From: JAAURB01 sp049647265
GTDB lineage: Bacteria > Cyanobacteriota > Cyanobacteriia > Cyanobacteriales > Microcoleaceae
Assembly (NCBI GenBank): GCA_049647265.1
Contig: JBARXJ010000015.1
Span: forward strand, 247,008 to 311,007
Direction: 5' to 3'
DNA length: 64,000 bases
The notes under the pieces are model-generated. The model ran no database searches. It was not told the origin of the DNA and worked only from the letters and a program-made list of their open reading frames with translations. Below are positions 26,585 to 34,881 of the stretch, in pieces (positions within the stretch are counted from its first letter, which is position 1; the number at the start of each line of letters is the position of its first letter). A program made the translations under genes and the position numbers.

Positions 26585-27181
26585 TTAATCAAGTTCCCGT
26601 CGTCCTTCTAAGGCGCGGGCTAAAGTCACCTCATCTGCATATTCTAAATCCCCTCCCATCGGCAAGCCAAAGGCAATTCGAGTCACACGAGTAAAAGGTT
26701 TGAGTAATTGACCTAAATATAACGTTGTGGTTTCCCCTTCTACACTCGGACTAATGGCAATAATCACCTCAGTGACTTCCCCTTGACTCACCCGCTGAAT
26801 TAAAGATTGAATCGTGAGTTGCTCTGGGCCAATCCCATCCATCGGCGAAATTACACCCCCCAATACATGGTATTTACCGCGATATTCCCGTGTCTTCTCA
26901 ATTGCCACCACATCGCGAGAATCACTCACCACACAAACGGTTTGACTATCTCGTTGAGGATGACGACAGATATCACACACCGGCTCAGCAGACAGATGAA
27001 AACACACCTGACATAACCCCACCTGTTTCTTGGCTTCAAGTAAAGCCTGGGCCAGGATTTTAACTTCTTCATCCGATCGCTTAATAATATGCAGCGCCAA
27101 CCGTTGCGCTGTTTTCGGGCCAATTCCCGGCAAGCGTTGTAACTGTTCAATTAAACGGGCTAAAGGGCGTGTATAAACCGT
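26585..27181 (-). CDS. recR: Recombination mediator RecR with apparent ACG start codon
   Basis: RecR loads RecA with RecF/RecO in gapped-DNA repair. The helix-hairpin-helix (LPGIGPKTAQRLALHII), a four-Cys zinc site (CQVCFHLSAEPVCDIC), a TOPRIM domain (VVSDSRDVVAIEKT) and C-terminal FGLPMGGDLEYADEVTL are all present. The conserved N-terminus VYTRPLARLIEQLQR lies upstream of the first usable TTG (27133) and no ATG/GTG/TTG precedes it in frame. An ACG at 27181-27179 sits exactly where family members begin (M-VYTRPLAR), six bases after GGAGAG (27193-27188). From ACG the protein is 198 residues, the usual RecR size. The start is either a true non-AUG start or a T-to-C error. Confidence 0.92.
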   Translation of the reverse strand, partial: TVYTRPLARLIEQLQRLPGIGPKTAQRLALHIIKRSDEEVKILAQALLEAKKQVGLCQVCFHLSAEPVCDICRHPQRDSQTVCVVSDSRDVVAIEKTREYRGKYHVLGGVISPMDGIGPEQLTIQSLIQRVSQGEVTEVIIAISPSVEGETTTLYLGQLLKPFTRVTRIAFGLPMGGDLEYADEVTLARALEGRRELD

Positions 27182-27585
27182 GGGACTCTCTCCAATAATG
27201 TGACATTCTTGATTGTAGCGAAGTTTTGTATTCGTCGTGAGTGATTCGTTGTTTGTTATTGGCAGGGAATCGGGATAGGAAACACCGAAACAGTTACTTT
27301 GCCGACTTACTTTTTGCTTGCCATCTGTATTGAGGCGTTTGCGTGGGCATGGTGAGCCAAGTGTTGCGATCGCGGGGACTGTTCTAATCTATCAAATTCC
27401 CTAACGAAAGATTTTAACTACAGCCAAAGGACTAGGATTTTGAAATTTTATTGACTACATATTTATCACTACCGATCATTATAAAGTACACAAATTAACT
27501 CATATAAAGCTTAGTAAAAATACTAATTTTAAAAGAAGTATCTACTATATTAACCCGTATTTTCCCAAAAATAAAAATATTGAGT
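27182..27585. other. Intergenic region upstream of recR
   Basis: About 400 bp without a credible ORF. It contains the recR Shine-Dalgarno (27188-27193), a stretch related to the dispersed GTTGTTTGTTATT-type repeats (about 27235-27262), a HIP1-like GCGATCGCGG at about 27366, and AT-rich DNA near the 3' end of the next gene. Confidence 0.5.
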
Positions 27586-28170
27586 CTACTTCTGCACATT
27601 GATCAAAACTTGTAAAACTTGATTAAGCTTGTCTTCTAGTCCTTTGATTTGTTGCTGTTGTGACTTAACAGTATTCTCTAAGATTTCTACTTTCTTCTCT
27701 AAGTTGACTTCATTTGATGCTGGAGATAAGCCAACTTCATGATTTAATTCTCCATTGAAGGCAGCAATGACTTTATCCCAACTCCGACTAAACTTAAAAC
27801 CATACTGATCTTTTAAATATTGGTAAGCGGCTGTACAATTTCCAAAACGACTCGTTAACGCTTTTTTTGTCCAACAATCTGTATTATCCAGAAACTCTTT
27901 GTCTAAAACGGGTGAAGAATTAGACTCTATCGGTTCAAAATCAGCCTCTATTATTTCTTCAACATCTATAATGTCTTCTTTGCTTAAATCAATCGAAGAA
28001 TATAAATTTTCCTCAGCTTTAGCATAAGCATAACCCATTCGCATCGCAGATTCTGCCACTTGAGGAATTTCTACTGCTAACTCTTCGGCAGTATTCGCCA
28101 GACTATTTACACCTTGCTTAATTTTATCAAATCGTGATTCGTCTTCGAGTGCATCTAATAAATTCGCCAT
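27586..28170 (-). CDS. Hypothetical cytosolic protein with C-terminal coiled coil
   Basis: 194 residues, acidic, with a good AAGGAGA ribosome binding site in front of MANLLDALEDESRF. About 1-60 is helical with repeated Ala/Glu; about 70-95 is very acidic (DIIDVEEIIEADFEP); about 100-140 is a compact aromatic block (CWTKKALTSRFGNCTAAYQY ... FKFSRSWDKVIAAFNG); the last 40 residues are a clear coiled coil (LEKKVEILENTVKSQQQQ ... LEDKLNQVLQVLI). No signal or membrane segment. I do not recognise the family. The central block could be a small DNA- or protein-binding fold. The gene stands alone, divergent from bciB. Confidence 0.75.
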   Translation of the reverse strand: MANLLDALEDESRFDKIKQGVNSLANTAEELAVEIPQVAESAMRMGYAYAKAEENLYSSIDLSKEDIIDVEEIIEADFEPIESNSSPVLDKEFLDNTDCWTKKALTSRFGNCTAAYQYLKDQYGFKFSRSWDKVIAAFNGELNHEVGLSPASNEVNLEKKVEILENTVKSQQQQIKGLEDKLNQVLQVLINVQK

Positions 28171-28422
28171 TATTTCTCCTTATTTATCATTTAGTAATTT
28201 GTTACCAATATTTCGAGGATTTTCTTTTAAACTTTTATCTAAGATTATCATAGGCTTTTTAGTAAAAGAGTAAATAAATAGATTAATGCCAAGTTAAGAC
28301 AATAATATTGAATTCTGTGTTTAATATTCTTAACTTCAAATCCTTAAAAATTATAACGAACTCAAAATCTAGCTAAATCTCATGCTAAACATAAAGACTG
28401 GGCACTACACATAATAGATTTT

Positions 28423-29625
28423 ATGACATCAGTACAGCAACCACCCAAGCATCAAAAAGCCAAAGCCTTAAAACCAGGCAGTCGCCGCCCTGCAAAGGAA
28501 CTGTGTAGCGAGTGCGGACTGTGCGACACTTATTATATTCACTACGTTAAAGAAGCTTGCGCCTTTATTAATCAGCAGTTTACCCCACTCGAAGAACAAA
28601 CCCACGGACGCAGTCGAGATTTAAATCATCCCCATGACTTATATTTCGGGGTGCATCGGGACATGATGGCGGCGCGGAAGAAAGAACCCATAGAGGGGGC
28701 GCAATGGACAGGAATTGTTAGTACCATCGCCTGTGAAATGTTAAAGCAGGGCAAGGTAGAAGGGGTTGTGTGCGTTCAAAACACTGCTGAAGATCGTTTT
28801 CAACCCATGCCTGTAATTGCCCGCACTCCTGAGGAAGTGTTGGCGGCGCGGGTGAATAAACCGACTTTATCCCCCAATTTGTCGGTATTAGAACAAATCG
28901 AACAATCTGGCATGAAGCGGTTGTTAGTGATTGGTGTTGGCTGTCAAATTCAAGCGCTGCGGGCGGTTGAGAAAGAATTAGGATTAGAAAAACTCTATGT
29001 TTTAGGTACGCCTTGTGTGGATAATGTGACGCGGGCAGGTTTACAAAAGTTCTTAGAAACGACAAGTAAATCTCCTGATACTGTTGTGCATTATGAATTT
29101 ATGCAAGACTTCCGAGTACATTTTAAACATGAAGATGGTTCAACAGAAACTGTACCGTTTTTTGGTTTAAATACGAAAGAATTAAAGGATATTTTTGCCC
29201 CGTCTTGTTTAAGTTGTTTTGATTATGTGAACGGTTTAGCTGATTTAGTTGTGGGTTATATGGGGGCACCGTTTGGCTGGCAATGGCTTGTCACTCGCAA
29301 TCAAACAGGTGAAGAAATGCTAGAGTTAGTCATGGATCAATTAGACACTCAAATGGTGACTTCCAGTGGCGATCGCCATGCTGCGGTGCAACAAAGTATT
29401 CCGGCTTATGATAAAGGGGTAACGTTGCCGATGTGGGCGGCTAAATTGATGGGGGTATTCATTGAAAAAATAGGGCCGAAAGGATTAGAATATGCCCGTT
29501 TTTCGATTGATTCTCACTTTACCCGCAATTATCTTTATCTCAAACGAAATTATCCCGAAAAGTTAGCCAAACACGTTCCTGAATTTGCGAAAAAGATTGT
29601 CGGACAATACAAATTACCGGAATAA
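28423..29625 (+). CDS. bciB: Ferredoxin-dependent divinyl (proto)chlorophyllide 8-vinyl reductase, BciB type
   Basis: 400 residues of the F420 hydrogenase beta-subunit family. In cyanobacteria this length and pattern correspond to BciB, which reduces the 8-vinyl group of divinyl (proto)chlorophyllide in chlorophyll a synthesis. It shows the N-terminal cluster motif ELCSECGLCDTYYI, a central redox/flavin segment GVGCQIQALRAVEKEL, and C-terminal APSCLSCFDYVNGLADLVVGYMG with further cluster cysteines. Family members carry FAD and [4Fe-4S] clusters and use ferredoxin. Plant 7-hydroxymethyl chlorophyll a reductase is homologous, so the alternative is another chlorin reductase. Monocistronic; a 22-bp palindrome follows the stop. 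Confidence 0.9.
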   Translation: MTSVQQPPKHQKAKALKPGSRRPAKELCSECGLCDTYYIHYVKEACAFINQQFTPLEEQTHGRSRDLNHPHDLYFGVHRDMMAARKKEPIEGAQWTGIVSTIACEMLKQGKVEGVVCVQNTAEDRFQPMPVIARTPEEVLAARVNKPTLSPNLSVLEQIEQSGMKRLLVIGVGCQIQALRAVEKELGLEKLYVLGTPCVDNVTRAGLQKFLETTSKSPDTVVHYEFMQDFRVHFKHEDGSTETVPFFGLNTKELKDIFAPSCLSCFDYVNGLADLVVGYMGAPFGWQWLVTRNQTGEEMLELVMDQLDTQMVTSSGDRHAAVQQSIPAYDKGVTLPMWAAKLMGVFIEKIGPKGLEYARFSIDSHFTRNYLYLKRNYPEKLAKHVPEFAKKIVGQYKLPE

Positions 29626-29638
29626 TCATCATATTGTA

Positions 29639-29660
29639 GAGACGTTCCATGGAACGTCTC
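29639..29660. terminator. Perfect 22-bp palindrome between convergent genes
   Basis: GAGACGTTCCA followed by its exact reverse complement, lying between the stops of bciB (29625) and the convergent glutathionyl-hydroquinone reductase gene (29667). It can form an 11-bp stem but lacks a T-run. The GAGACG/CGTCTC ends match the hairpin after the sigma factor gene, so it is both a probable bidirectional terminator and a member of a dispersed palindrome family. Confidence 0.6.
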
Positions 29661-29666
29661 CATAGA

Positions 29667-30629
29667 TTAGAATCTCTCTCGATTATGAGATTCTTCTAAG
29701 TTTAAAATCGGCCCCTTCGGCACAACTTGAGTGGGATTAATATGAGAATGACTCACATAATAATGCCGTTTAATATGATCTAAATTACAGGTTTCTAAAA
29801 TACCGGGATATTGATAAACGTCTTTGAGATAATTCCATAAATTCGGATAATCAACAATTCGCCGTAAATTACATTTAAAATGTCCGTGATAAACCGCATC
29901 AAATCGGATTAAAGTTGTGAACATACAAATATCGGCTTCCGTGAGATGATTGCCACACAGATAACGTTGTTTGTCTAAAACCTTTTCCCAACGATCTAAC
30001 TGTTCAAATAACTCTGTTACTGCTGCTTCATAAGCCGATTGAGTTGATGCAAACCCAGATCGATAAACGCCATTATTAATCGGTTGATAAATGGCATCTA
30101 TGGTTTGGTCTACTGTTTCTTTAATCTCAGGCGGACATAAATTTAAATCCGATTGAGAATAGTCATTAAATTCCCAATCCAACATCCGAATAATTTCCCG
30201 AGATTCGTTATTAACTATTGTTTGATTTTGTTTATCCCATAAAATCGGAACCGTTACTCTACCCGTATATTCAGAATTGGCTTTAACATAAACGTCTCGC
30301 AGATATTCAGCATGGTTAATACTATCGGGAATAGAACCGGGATAATCCGAAAATTTCCAACCATTTTCACCCATATCAGGATCAACAATTGAAATACTAA
30401 TAATATCTTGCAGCCCCTTTAAACTGCGCATAATTAACGTGCGATGCGCCCAAGGACAAGCTAAACTAACATAAAGATGATAACGCTCAGGTTCTGCTTT
30501 ATAACCACTCGAACCATCAGCAGTTACCCAGTTACGAAACCGCGTCGGCATCCGGTTAAATTCACCTTTTTTACCCTGCTCTGTCCATTCAGTTGTCCAT
30601 TTTCCCTCGACTAACATCCCCAGCGGCAT
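29667..30629 (-). CDS. Glutathionyl-hydroquinone reductase (Xi-class GST, YqjG/ECM4 type)
   Basis: 320 residues from ATG 30629 (MPLGMLVEGKWTTEW), with AAGGAA at 30640-30645 upstream; the frame stays open 14 codons further to another M. The thioredoxin-like N-terminal domain carries the Xi-class signature SLACPWAHRTLIM with the catalytic Cys in CPWAHR and the following DPDMGENGWKF; VPILWDKQNQTIVNNESREI gives the GSH-binding NESxxI. The C-terminal helical domain includes NNGVYRSGFASTQSAYEAAV and LCGNHLTEADICMFTTLIRF. These cytosolic enzymes reduce glutathionylated hydroquinones. Full length, single gene. Confidence 0.93.
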   Translation of the reverse strand: MPLGMLVEGKWTTEWTEQGKKGEFNRMPTRFRNWVTADGSSGYKAEPERYHLYVSLACPWAHRTLIMRSLKGLQDIISISIVDPDMGENGWKFSDYPGSIPDSINHAEYLRDVYVKANSEYTGRVTVPILWDKQNQTIVNNESREIIRMLDWEFNDYSQSDLNLCPPEIKETVDQTIDAIYQPINNGVYRSGFASTQSAYEAAVTELFEQLDRWEKVLDKQRYLCGNHLTEADICMFTTLIRFDAVYHGHFKCNLRRIVDYPNLWNYLKDVYQYPGILETCNLDHIKRHYYVSHSHINPTQVVPKGPILNLEESHNRERF

Positions 30630-30711
30630 AATGATTTTATTCCTTAATTCAATAAACATAAAGTTTATCATTTTTAGGGAATGATGAAAGGGTTAATACT
30701 AAAAGAATGAG

Positions 30712-31173
30712 TTAATTCTGAAATACACTTTGACATTGATTAAACCATTCTTTTGCCGCCGGATGAATCTCTGTTGCATCGAGTTGATAAGGAAATTCTG
30801 TTAAATTTAAAGCTTGATTTGAAACATTCATTTCCCAGCCCCCTGAAGACGATTCTCCCATAATTGGGTAAGCGTATGTTAAATCTTGAATTTGATTGCT
30901 TGCCGATTCATAAGCCCCTTGAAAACAAGCCCCAATATCGGAATTCGGCAGATAAACTAAGCCATAAGTTTGATTATTTTTATCTGTTTGATAAATAATG
31001 TACTCTTTCCCAATTTCCCCGACTTCAGGGGCCATGCCTCGGAAACTCAGTTTAGTGGTTTCAGGGGTTTTCGAGAGTATGGGTTGAGACATGGCGGGTA
31101 TCGTCATCCCACCTAAGGTAGAGAGAAACACTGAGATTAGGGTGAAAGGCTGAATAATTTTTTGTAAAAACAT
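30712..31173 (-). CDS. Small exported protein, unknown function
   Basis: 153 residues with an N-terminal signal peptide (FLQKIIQPFTLISVFLSTLG, likely cleavage after AMS/Q near residue 29). The mature part (about 120 residues) has two cysteines, one in GACFQGAYES and one in WFNQCQSVF, which could form a disulfide, and the aromatic block EYIIYQTDKNNQTYGLVYLP. No lipobox is obvious. I do not recognise the family. It is probably periplasmic. It lies 40 bp upstream, in transcription order, of the glutathionyl-hydroquinone reductase frame and could be co-transcribed with it. Confidence 0.75.
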   Translation of the reverse strand: MFLQKIIQPFTLISVFLSTLGGMTIPAMSQPILSKTPETTKLSFRGMAPEVGEIGKEYIIYQTDKNNQTYGLVYLPNSDIGACFQGAYESASNQIQDLTYAYPIMGESSSGGWEMNVSNQALNLTEFPYQLDATEIHPAAKEWFNQCQSVFQN

Positions 31174-31459
31174 GGTAAATTCCCCCGAGAGAGAGTGCTT
31201 GAGTGGTTACCACAACTTGCGATCGCTTTATTCCTGAATTAATCTGATATAAATTCAAAATCGCGACTGCCGTCTGTCTGATGGCGTGGGTTTCAAGGTA
31301 TTGTTTAAATCAGCCGAAGAGATGAGTATTTTTAGGATACCCATTCAGGGCGCGATCGCAAACATTTAATCTGAATTAAACTCATTTCTTGTACACTAGA
31401 TAAAAACAGTAGTTGTTTAATCAATCTAAATTAACGATTTAGATATTATTGCTATTTTA

Positions 31460-32578
31460 ATGATGAAGAATATCTTTTCTCCTCTTCAACAATCTTTAAT
31501 GACCTGGCTGCTAATTTTAGTCACGGGTTGGTTAACCATTAGTGCATTTGAATATATCGGTGAATTGGTCAGTATTTTAGTCACGGCTGGCTTGATTGCA
31601 TTTGTGCTGAATTATGCCGTGAGTAAACTACAAAAGGTCATTCCTCGAGGACTGGCGGCGGCTTTAGTGTATTTAACGGCTGCTTTATTTGTGATTTTTA
31701 TTGGTTTAACCCTTGTTCCCCCTGTCATCACACAAGGCGGTCAATTTATTGTCAAATTTCCCGAGTTAATCGAATCAGGACAACAACAATTAACCAGTTT
31801 TCAAAATTGGAGTATTGAAAATAATTTACCCTTTGAAGTTGGATTACTCCAACAACAACTTTTAGCTAAATTACAAGAACAAATACAAACGATTGCTAGC
31901 ACGAGTCTGGGTGTCGTTTTGGGAACATTTAACTGGGTGATTGATATTGTTTTAATTCTTGTACTTTCTTTTTATATGCTGCTAGATGGTGAACGACTCT
32001 GGCAAGGATTAACCAGTATTGTTTCTCCGAAAGTGCGGCGAATTTTAACAGAATCTTTGTCTAAGAATTTGCAACAGTTTGTACTGGGTCAATTTCTCTT
32101 AGGCTTGTTTATGGCAGTAACGTTATCTGTCTCCTTTTGGCTCTTAAAAGTGCCTTATTTCCTAGTATTTGCAGTGTTTATTGGTTTAATGGAAATTATA
32201 CCTTTAATTGGGGCAACGATTGGGATTGGAACAGTTACGTTTATTATTGCTTGTCTAAACTGGTGGTTAGCCTTACAAGCATTTGGAATTGCGATTTTAT
32301 TCCAACAAATCAAAGATAATTTAGTCGCACCTAGAATTATGGGAAATCTAACTGGATTAAGTCCAGTAATTATCTTGACCGCTTTATTACTGGGTGGAAA
32401 AATTGGAGGATTACTTGGAGTAATTTTAGCCATTCCTTTAACGGGTGTAATCAAAAGTGTAGTTGAAGTTGTACTTGACCCGGCTTCCCCACCTCAAACG
32501 GGTTCTTTCTTTTCTAACCCCTTAGAAGACAATGCCGATCTTGAACCCTTACCCGAACAAGAAGGTTTAAGTGTTTAA
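31460..32578 (+). CDS. AI-2E family (PerM-like) membrane transporter
   Basis: 372 residues with about eight membrane segments: two or three at the N-terminus (MTWLLILVTGWLTISAF, LVSILVTAGLIAFVLNYAV, AALVYLTAALFVIFIGLTLV), a soluble helical part at about 100-155, then the C-terminal bundle including VVLGTFNWVIDIVLILVLSF, VPYFLVFAVFIGLMEIIPLI and the family signature LIGATIGIGTVT ... LVAPRIMGNLTGLSPVIILTA. The family includes autoinducer-2 exporters and Na/H antiporters, so the substrate cannot be assigned. A Gln/Pro/Glu-rich cytoplasmic tail follows. 63 bp separate it from the following ABC permease gene. Confidence 0.92.
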   Translation: MMKNIFSPLQQSLMTWLLILVTGWLTISAFEYIGELVSILVTAGLIAFVLNYAVSKLQKVIPRGLAAALVYLTAALFVIFIGLTLVPPVITQGGQFIVKFPELIESGQQQLTSFQNWSIENNLPFEVGLLQQQLLAKLQEQIQTIASTSLGVVLGTFNWVIDIVLILVLSFYMLLDGERLWQGLTSIVSPKVRRILTESLSKNLQQFVLGQFLLGLFMAVTLSVSFWLLKVPYFLVFAVFIGLMEIIPLIGATIGIGTVTFIIACLNWWLALQAFGIAILFQQIKDNLVAPRIMGNLTGLSPVIILTALLLGGKIGGLLGVILAIPLTGVIKSVVEVVLDPASPPQTGSFFSNPLEDNADLEPLPEQEGLSV

Positions 32579-32641
32579 ATTCGGATTCACGAGTTACAAT
32601 GGTAGTCTAAACTTAGCGATATAGCATGAATTGATTTTATT

Positions 32642-33706
32642 ATGAAATGGTGGAAACGACTGAAAAAAAATCCATTAGCACGACTCGGTGCAACGATTTT
32701 AATCATCTTTTATCTGAGTGTATTACTGGCTGATTTTATCGCACCTTATAGTCCCTATGAGTCACAATTAGATGGTTCGTTGCTACCCCCGACAACGATT
32801 TATTGGCGCACACCTGAAGGTCAATTTATCGGCCCCCATGTCTACCCCACCACACAAGGGCCCGTTGAAATTGAAACCGGAGAACGTCAAATTATTGTAG
32901 ATTTTGATAACCCAGCACCGTTACGTTTATTTGTTAAAGGGAGACCTTATCGCTGGCTGGGAATTATTCCTGGAAACCGTCATTTATTTGGGGCAGTGGG
33001 TGAGGCTAAAATTAATCTATTGGGTACAGATGAACAAGCCCGAGATCAATTTAGTCGGATTGTTTATGGCGGGCGAATTAGCTTAAGTATTGGTTTAGTG
33101 GGAATTACGGTATCGTTTCCTTTAGGAATGCTTGTTGGGGGAATTTCAGGTTACTTTGGCGGTTGGTTAGATAGCTTAATTATGCGGATTGCTGAAGTCT
33201 TGATGACGATTCCGGGACTTTATTTATTAGTGGCTTTAGCGGCGGTTTTACCGGCTCAATTAACCAGCGCTCAACGGTTTTTATTAATTGTTGTAATTAT
33301 CTCGTTTATTAGTTGGGCGGGATTAGCACGGGTAATTCGAGGACAAGTTTTATCCATTAAAGAACGAGAATTTGTGCAAGCAACGCAAGTGATGGGGGCA
33401 AATCCTTTTTATATTATTGTTCGTCATGTTTTGCCGCAAACTGCAACTTATATTATTATCTCGGCGACATTAGCGATACCTAGTTTTATTGTTTCTGAAT
33501 CTGTACTCAGTTTGATTGGTTTAGGCATCCAACAACCCGATCCCTCTTGGGGAAATTTACTGTCTTCAGCCACAAATGCCTCGATTTTAGTATTGCAACC
33601 TTGGTTAATTTGGCCGCCTGCACTATTAATTATTTTGACAGTATTAGCCTTTAATTTACTCGGGGATGGTTTGCGAGATGCCTTAGATCCTCGTAGTATT
33701 CAGTAG
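32642..33706 (+). CDS. ABC transporter permease, OppC/DppC type
   Basis: 354 residues. An N-terminal membrane helix (LGATILIIFYLSVLLADFIAPYSPYE) is typical of OppC-like subunits, followed by an extra-long periplasmic region (about 45-140) with EFIGPHVYPTTQGPVEIE-like segments, longer than in E. coli OppC. The transmembrane core (from about 160) has the EAA loop GQVLSIKEREFVQATQVMGANPFYIIVRHVLPQ, only partly quoted in other entries, which contacts the ATPase, and the ending IGLGIQQPDPSWGNLL ... NLLGDGLRDALDPR. It probably imports peptides or nickel-like substrates. No partner permease, ATPase or binding protein is adjacent, so the subunits are scattered. Confidence 0.93.
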   Translation: MKWWKRLKKNPLARLGATILIIFYLSVLLADFIAPYSPYESQLDGSLLPPTTIYWRTPEGQFIGPHVYPTTQGPVEIETGERQIIVDFDNPAPLRLFVKGRPYRWLGIIPGNRHLFGAVGEAKINLLGTDEQARDQFSRIVYGGRISLSIGLVGITVSFPLGMLVGGISGYFGGWLDSLIMRIAEVLMTIPGLYLLVALAAVLPAQLTSAQRFLLIVVIISFISWAGLARVIRGQVLSIKEREFVQATQVMGANPFYIIVRHVLPQTATYIIISATLAIPSFIVSESVLSLIGLGIQQPDPSWGNLLSSATNASILVLQPWLIWPPALLIILTVLAFNLLGDGLRDALDPRSIQ

Positions 33707-33801
33707 TTCAATCTCACCCGACTTTCCTGGGTTTTGGCAGTAGAATGATTCTATTCTTCACTAACCCTTGAAGAATAAATAAAATGAACTTGATCGCTGT
33801 A

Positions 33802-33875
33802 CGGGTGTGGCAGGACTCGAACCTGCGACAAACTGCTTAGAAGGCAGCTACTCTATCCGGCTGAGTTACACACCC
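33802..33875 (-). tRNA. tRNA-Arg (anticodon TCT)
   Basis: 74-nt cloverleaf on the reverse strand. Acceptor stem GGGTGTG pairs with CACACCC; the D-arm region is TAACTCAGCCGGATAGAGTA; anticodon stem GCTGC/GCAGT encloses the loop CTTCTAA, giving TCT, which reads AGA; the T-arm has the GCAGG-TTCGAGT-CCTGC form. Discriminator base G; CCA is not encoded. No other tRNA is nearby. Confidence 0.96.
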
Positions 33876-33921
33876 CAGTATTCTTAAACGCATGAATTGT
33901 TACGCTAAATCATTATAGTGT

Positions 33922-33957
33922 AGTTGATTCATGCTTGACAACAATCGTCAATCAACT
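33922..33957 (+). promoter_or_regulatory. Structured leader with nested inverted repeats upstream of thiG
   Basis: AGTTGATT at 33922-33929 pairs with AATCAACT at 33950-33957, and inside it TTGAC (33935-33939) can pair with GTCAA (33947-33951). It ends 23 bp before the thiG start. It is too short for, and lacks the conserved boxes of, a TPP riboswitch. It could be a protein-binding operator or a small RNA structure. Confidence 0.4.
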
Positions 33958-33980
33958 CAATCTCATTCATTCGTGTAGAT

Positions 33981-34808
33981 ATGCAAATTTTAGATAAAAC
34001 TGTCGTTCAACCGACTGATACACCCTTAATTATCGCGGGTAAAACCTTTAACTCGCGTTTAATGACCGGAAGCGGAAAATATTCAGATATGGCAGTGATG
34101 CAACAGAGTATTGCCGCCAGTGGTTGTGAAATTGTCACCGTAGCAGTGCGACGAGTTCAAACCCAAGCCCCTGGACATGAAGGGTTAGCCGAGGCCATTG
34201 ACTGGACAAAAATCTGGATGTTACCCAATACCGCCGGATGCAAAACTGCTGAAGAAGCCGTCCGAGTGGCGCGTTTGGGCCGAGAAATGGCAAAATTATT
34301 AGGACAGGAAGACAACAATTTTGTCAAGTTAGAAGTAATTCCCGATGCTAAATATTTACTTCCCGACCCCATCGGTACGCTAGAAGCAGCGGAAATATTG
34401 GTTAAAGAAGGGTTTGCTGTCTTGCCTTATATTAATGCAGATCCCCTACTCGCTAAACGCTTACAAGAAGCAGGCTGTGTAACAGTGATGCCTTTGGGAT
34501 CTCCGATTGGTTCGGGTCAAGGGATTAAAAATGCTGCTAATATTGAGATTATTATTAGTAATGCCACCGTTCCGGTTGTGGTAGATGCCGGAATTGGTAC
34601 ACCCAGTGAAGCTGCCGCAGCCATGGAAATGGGAGCCGATGCATTGTTAATTAATAGTGCGATCGCCCTAGCTGAAAAACCACCCGTTATGGCAACAGCG
34701 ATGGGTTTAGCGACGCAGGCGGGTCGGTTTGCTTATTTAGCGGGGCGTATTCCAGTCAAAGATTATGCAATAGCTTCCTCTCCCCTAACCGGAACAATTA
34801 CGTCTTAG
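33981..34808 (+). CDS. thiG: Thiazole synthase
   Basis: 275-residue ThiG, which forms the thiazole phosphate half of thiamine from deoxyxylulose-5-phosphate, dehydroglycine and ThiS-thiocarboxylate. Family blocks: FNSRLMTGSGKYSD, TVAVRRVQ, LPNTAGCKTAEEAVRVARL, then VKLEVIPD with the Schiff-base Lys in VKLE, YINADPLLAKRL, GCVTVMPLGSPIGSGQGI and VVVDAGIGTPSEAAAAMEMG. Substrate deoxyxylulose-5-phosphate is made by Dxs, encoded later in the window. Cytosolic; full length; no thiO/thiS fused here. It follows a leader hairpin at 33922-33957. Confidence 0.97.
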   Translation: MQILDKTVVQPTDTPLIIAGKTFNSRLMTGSGKYSDMAVMQQSIAASGCEIVTVAVRRVQTQAPGHEGLAEAIDWTKIWMLPNTAGCKTAEEAVRVARLGREMAKLLGQEDNNFVKLEVIPDAKYLLPDPIGTLEAAEILVKEGFAVLPYINADPLLAKRLQEAGCVTVMPLGSPIGSGQGIKNAANIEIIISNATVPVVVDAGIGTPSEAAAAMEMGADALLINSAIALAEKPPVMATAMGLATQAGRFAYLAGRIPVKDYAIASSPLTGTITS

Positions 34809-34817
34809 TTTTCCGAG

Positions 34818-34857
34818 TCCTCTCCTGAATAGTCTGGTGGGCCGATACAGGAGAGGA
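34818..34857. terminator. 10-bp inverted repeat between convergent thiG and gcvH
   Basis: TCCTCTCCTG at 34818-34827 pairs exactly with CAGGAGAGGA at 34848-34857, just after the thiG stop and before the gcvH stop. A strong stem with a 20-base loop and no clear T-run; a probable bidirectional terminator or processing signal. The CCTCTCC/GGAGAGG sequence also appears in the inverted repeat at 5907-5956. Confidence 0.55.
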
Positions 34858-34881
34858 ATAAGCCCGTGAAGTTGATCTGAA

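Noticed and set aside
33877..33980. TPP riboswitch before thiG
   Set aside because: The gap is about 100 bp and lacks the conserved CTGAGA and ACCTGA boxes.
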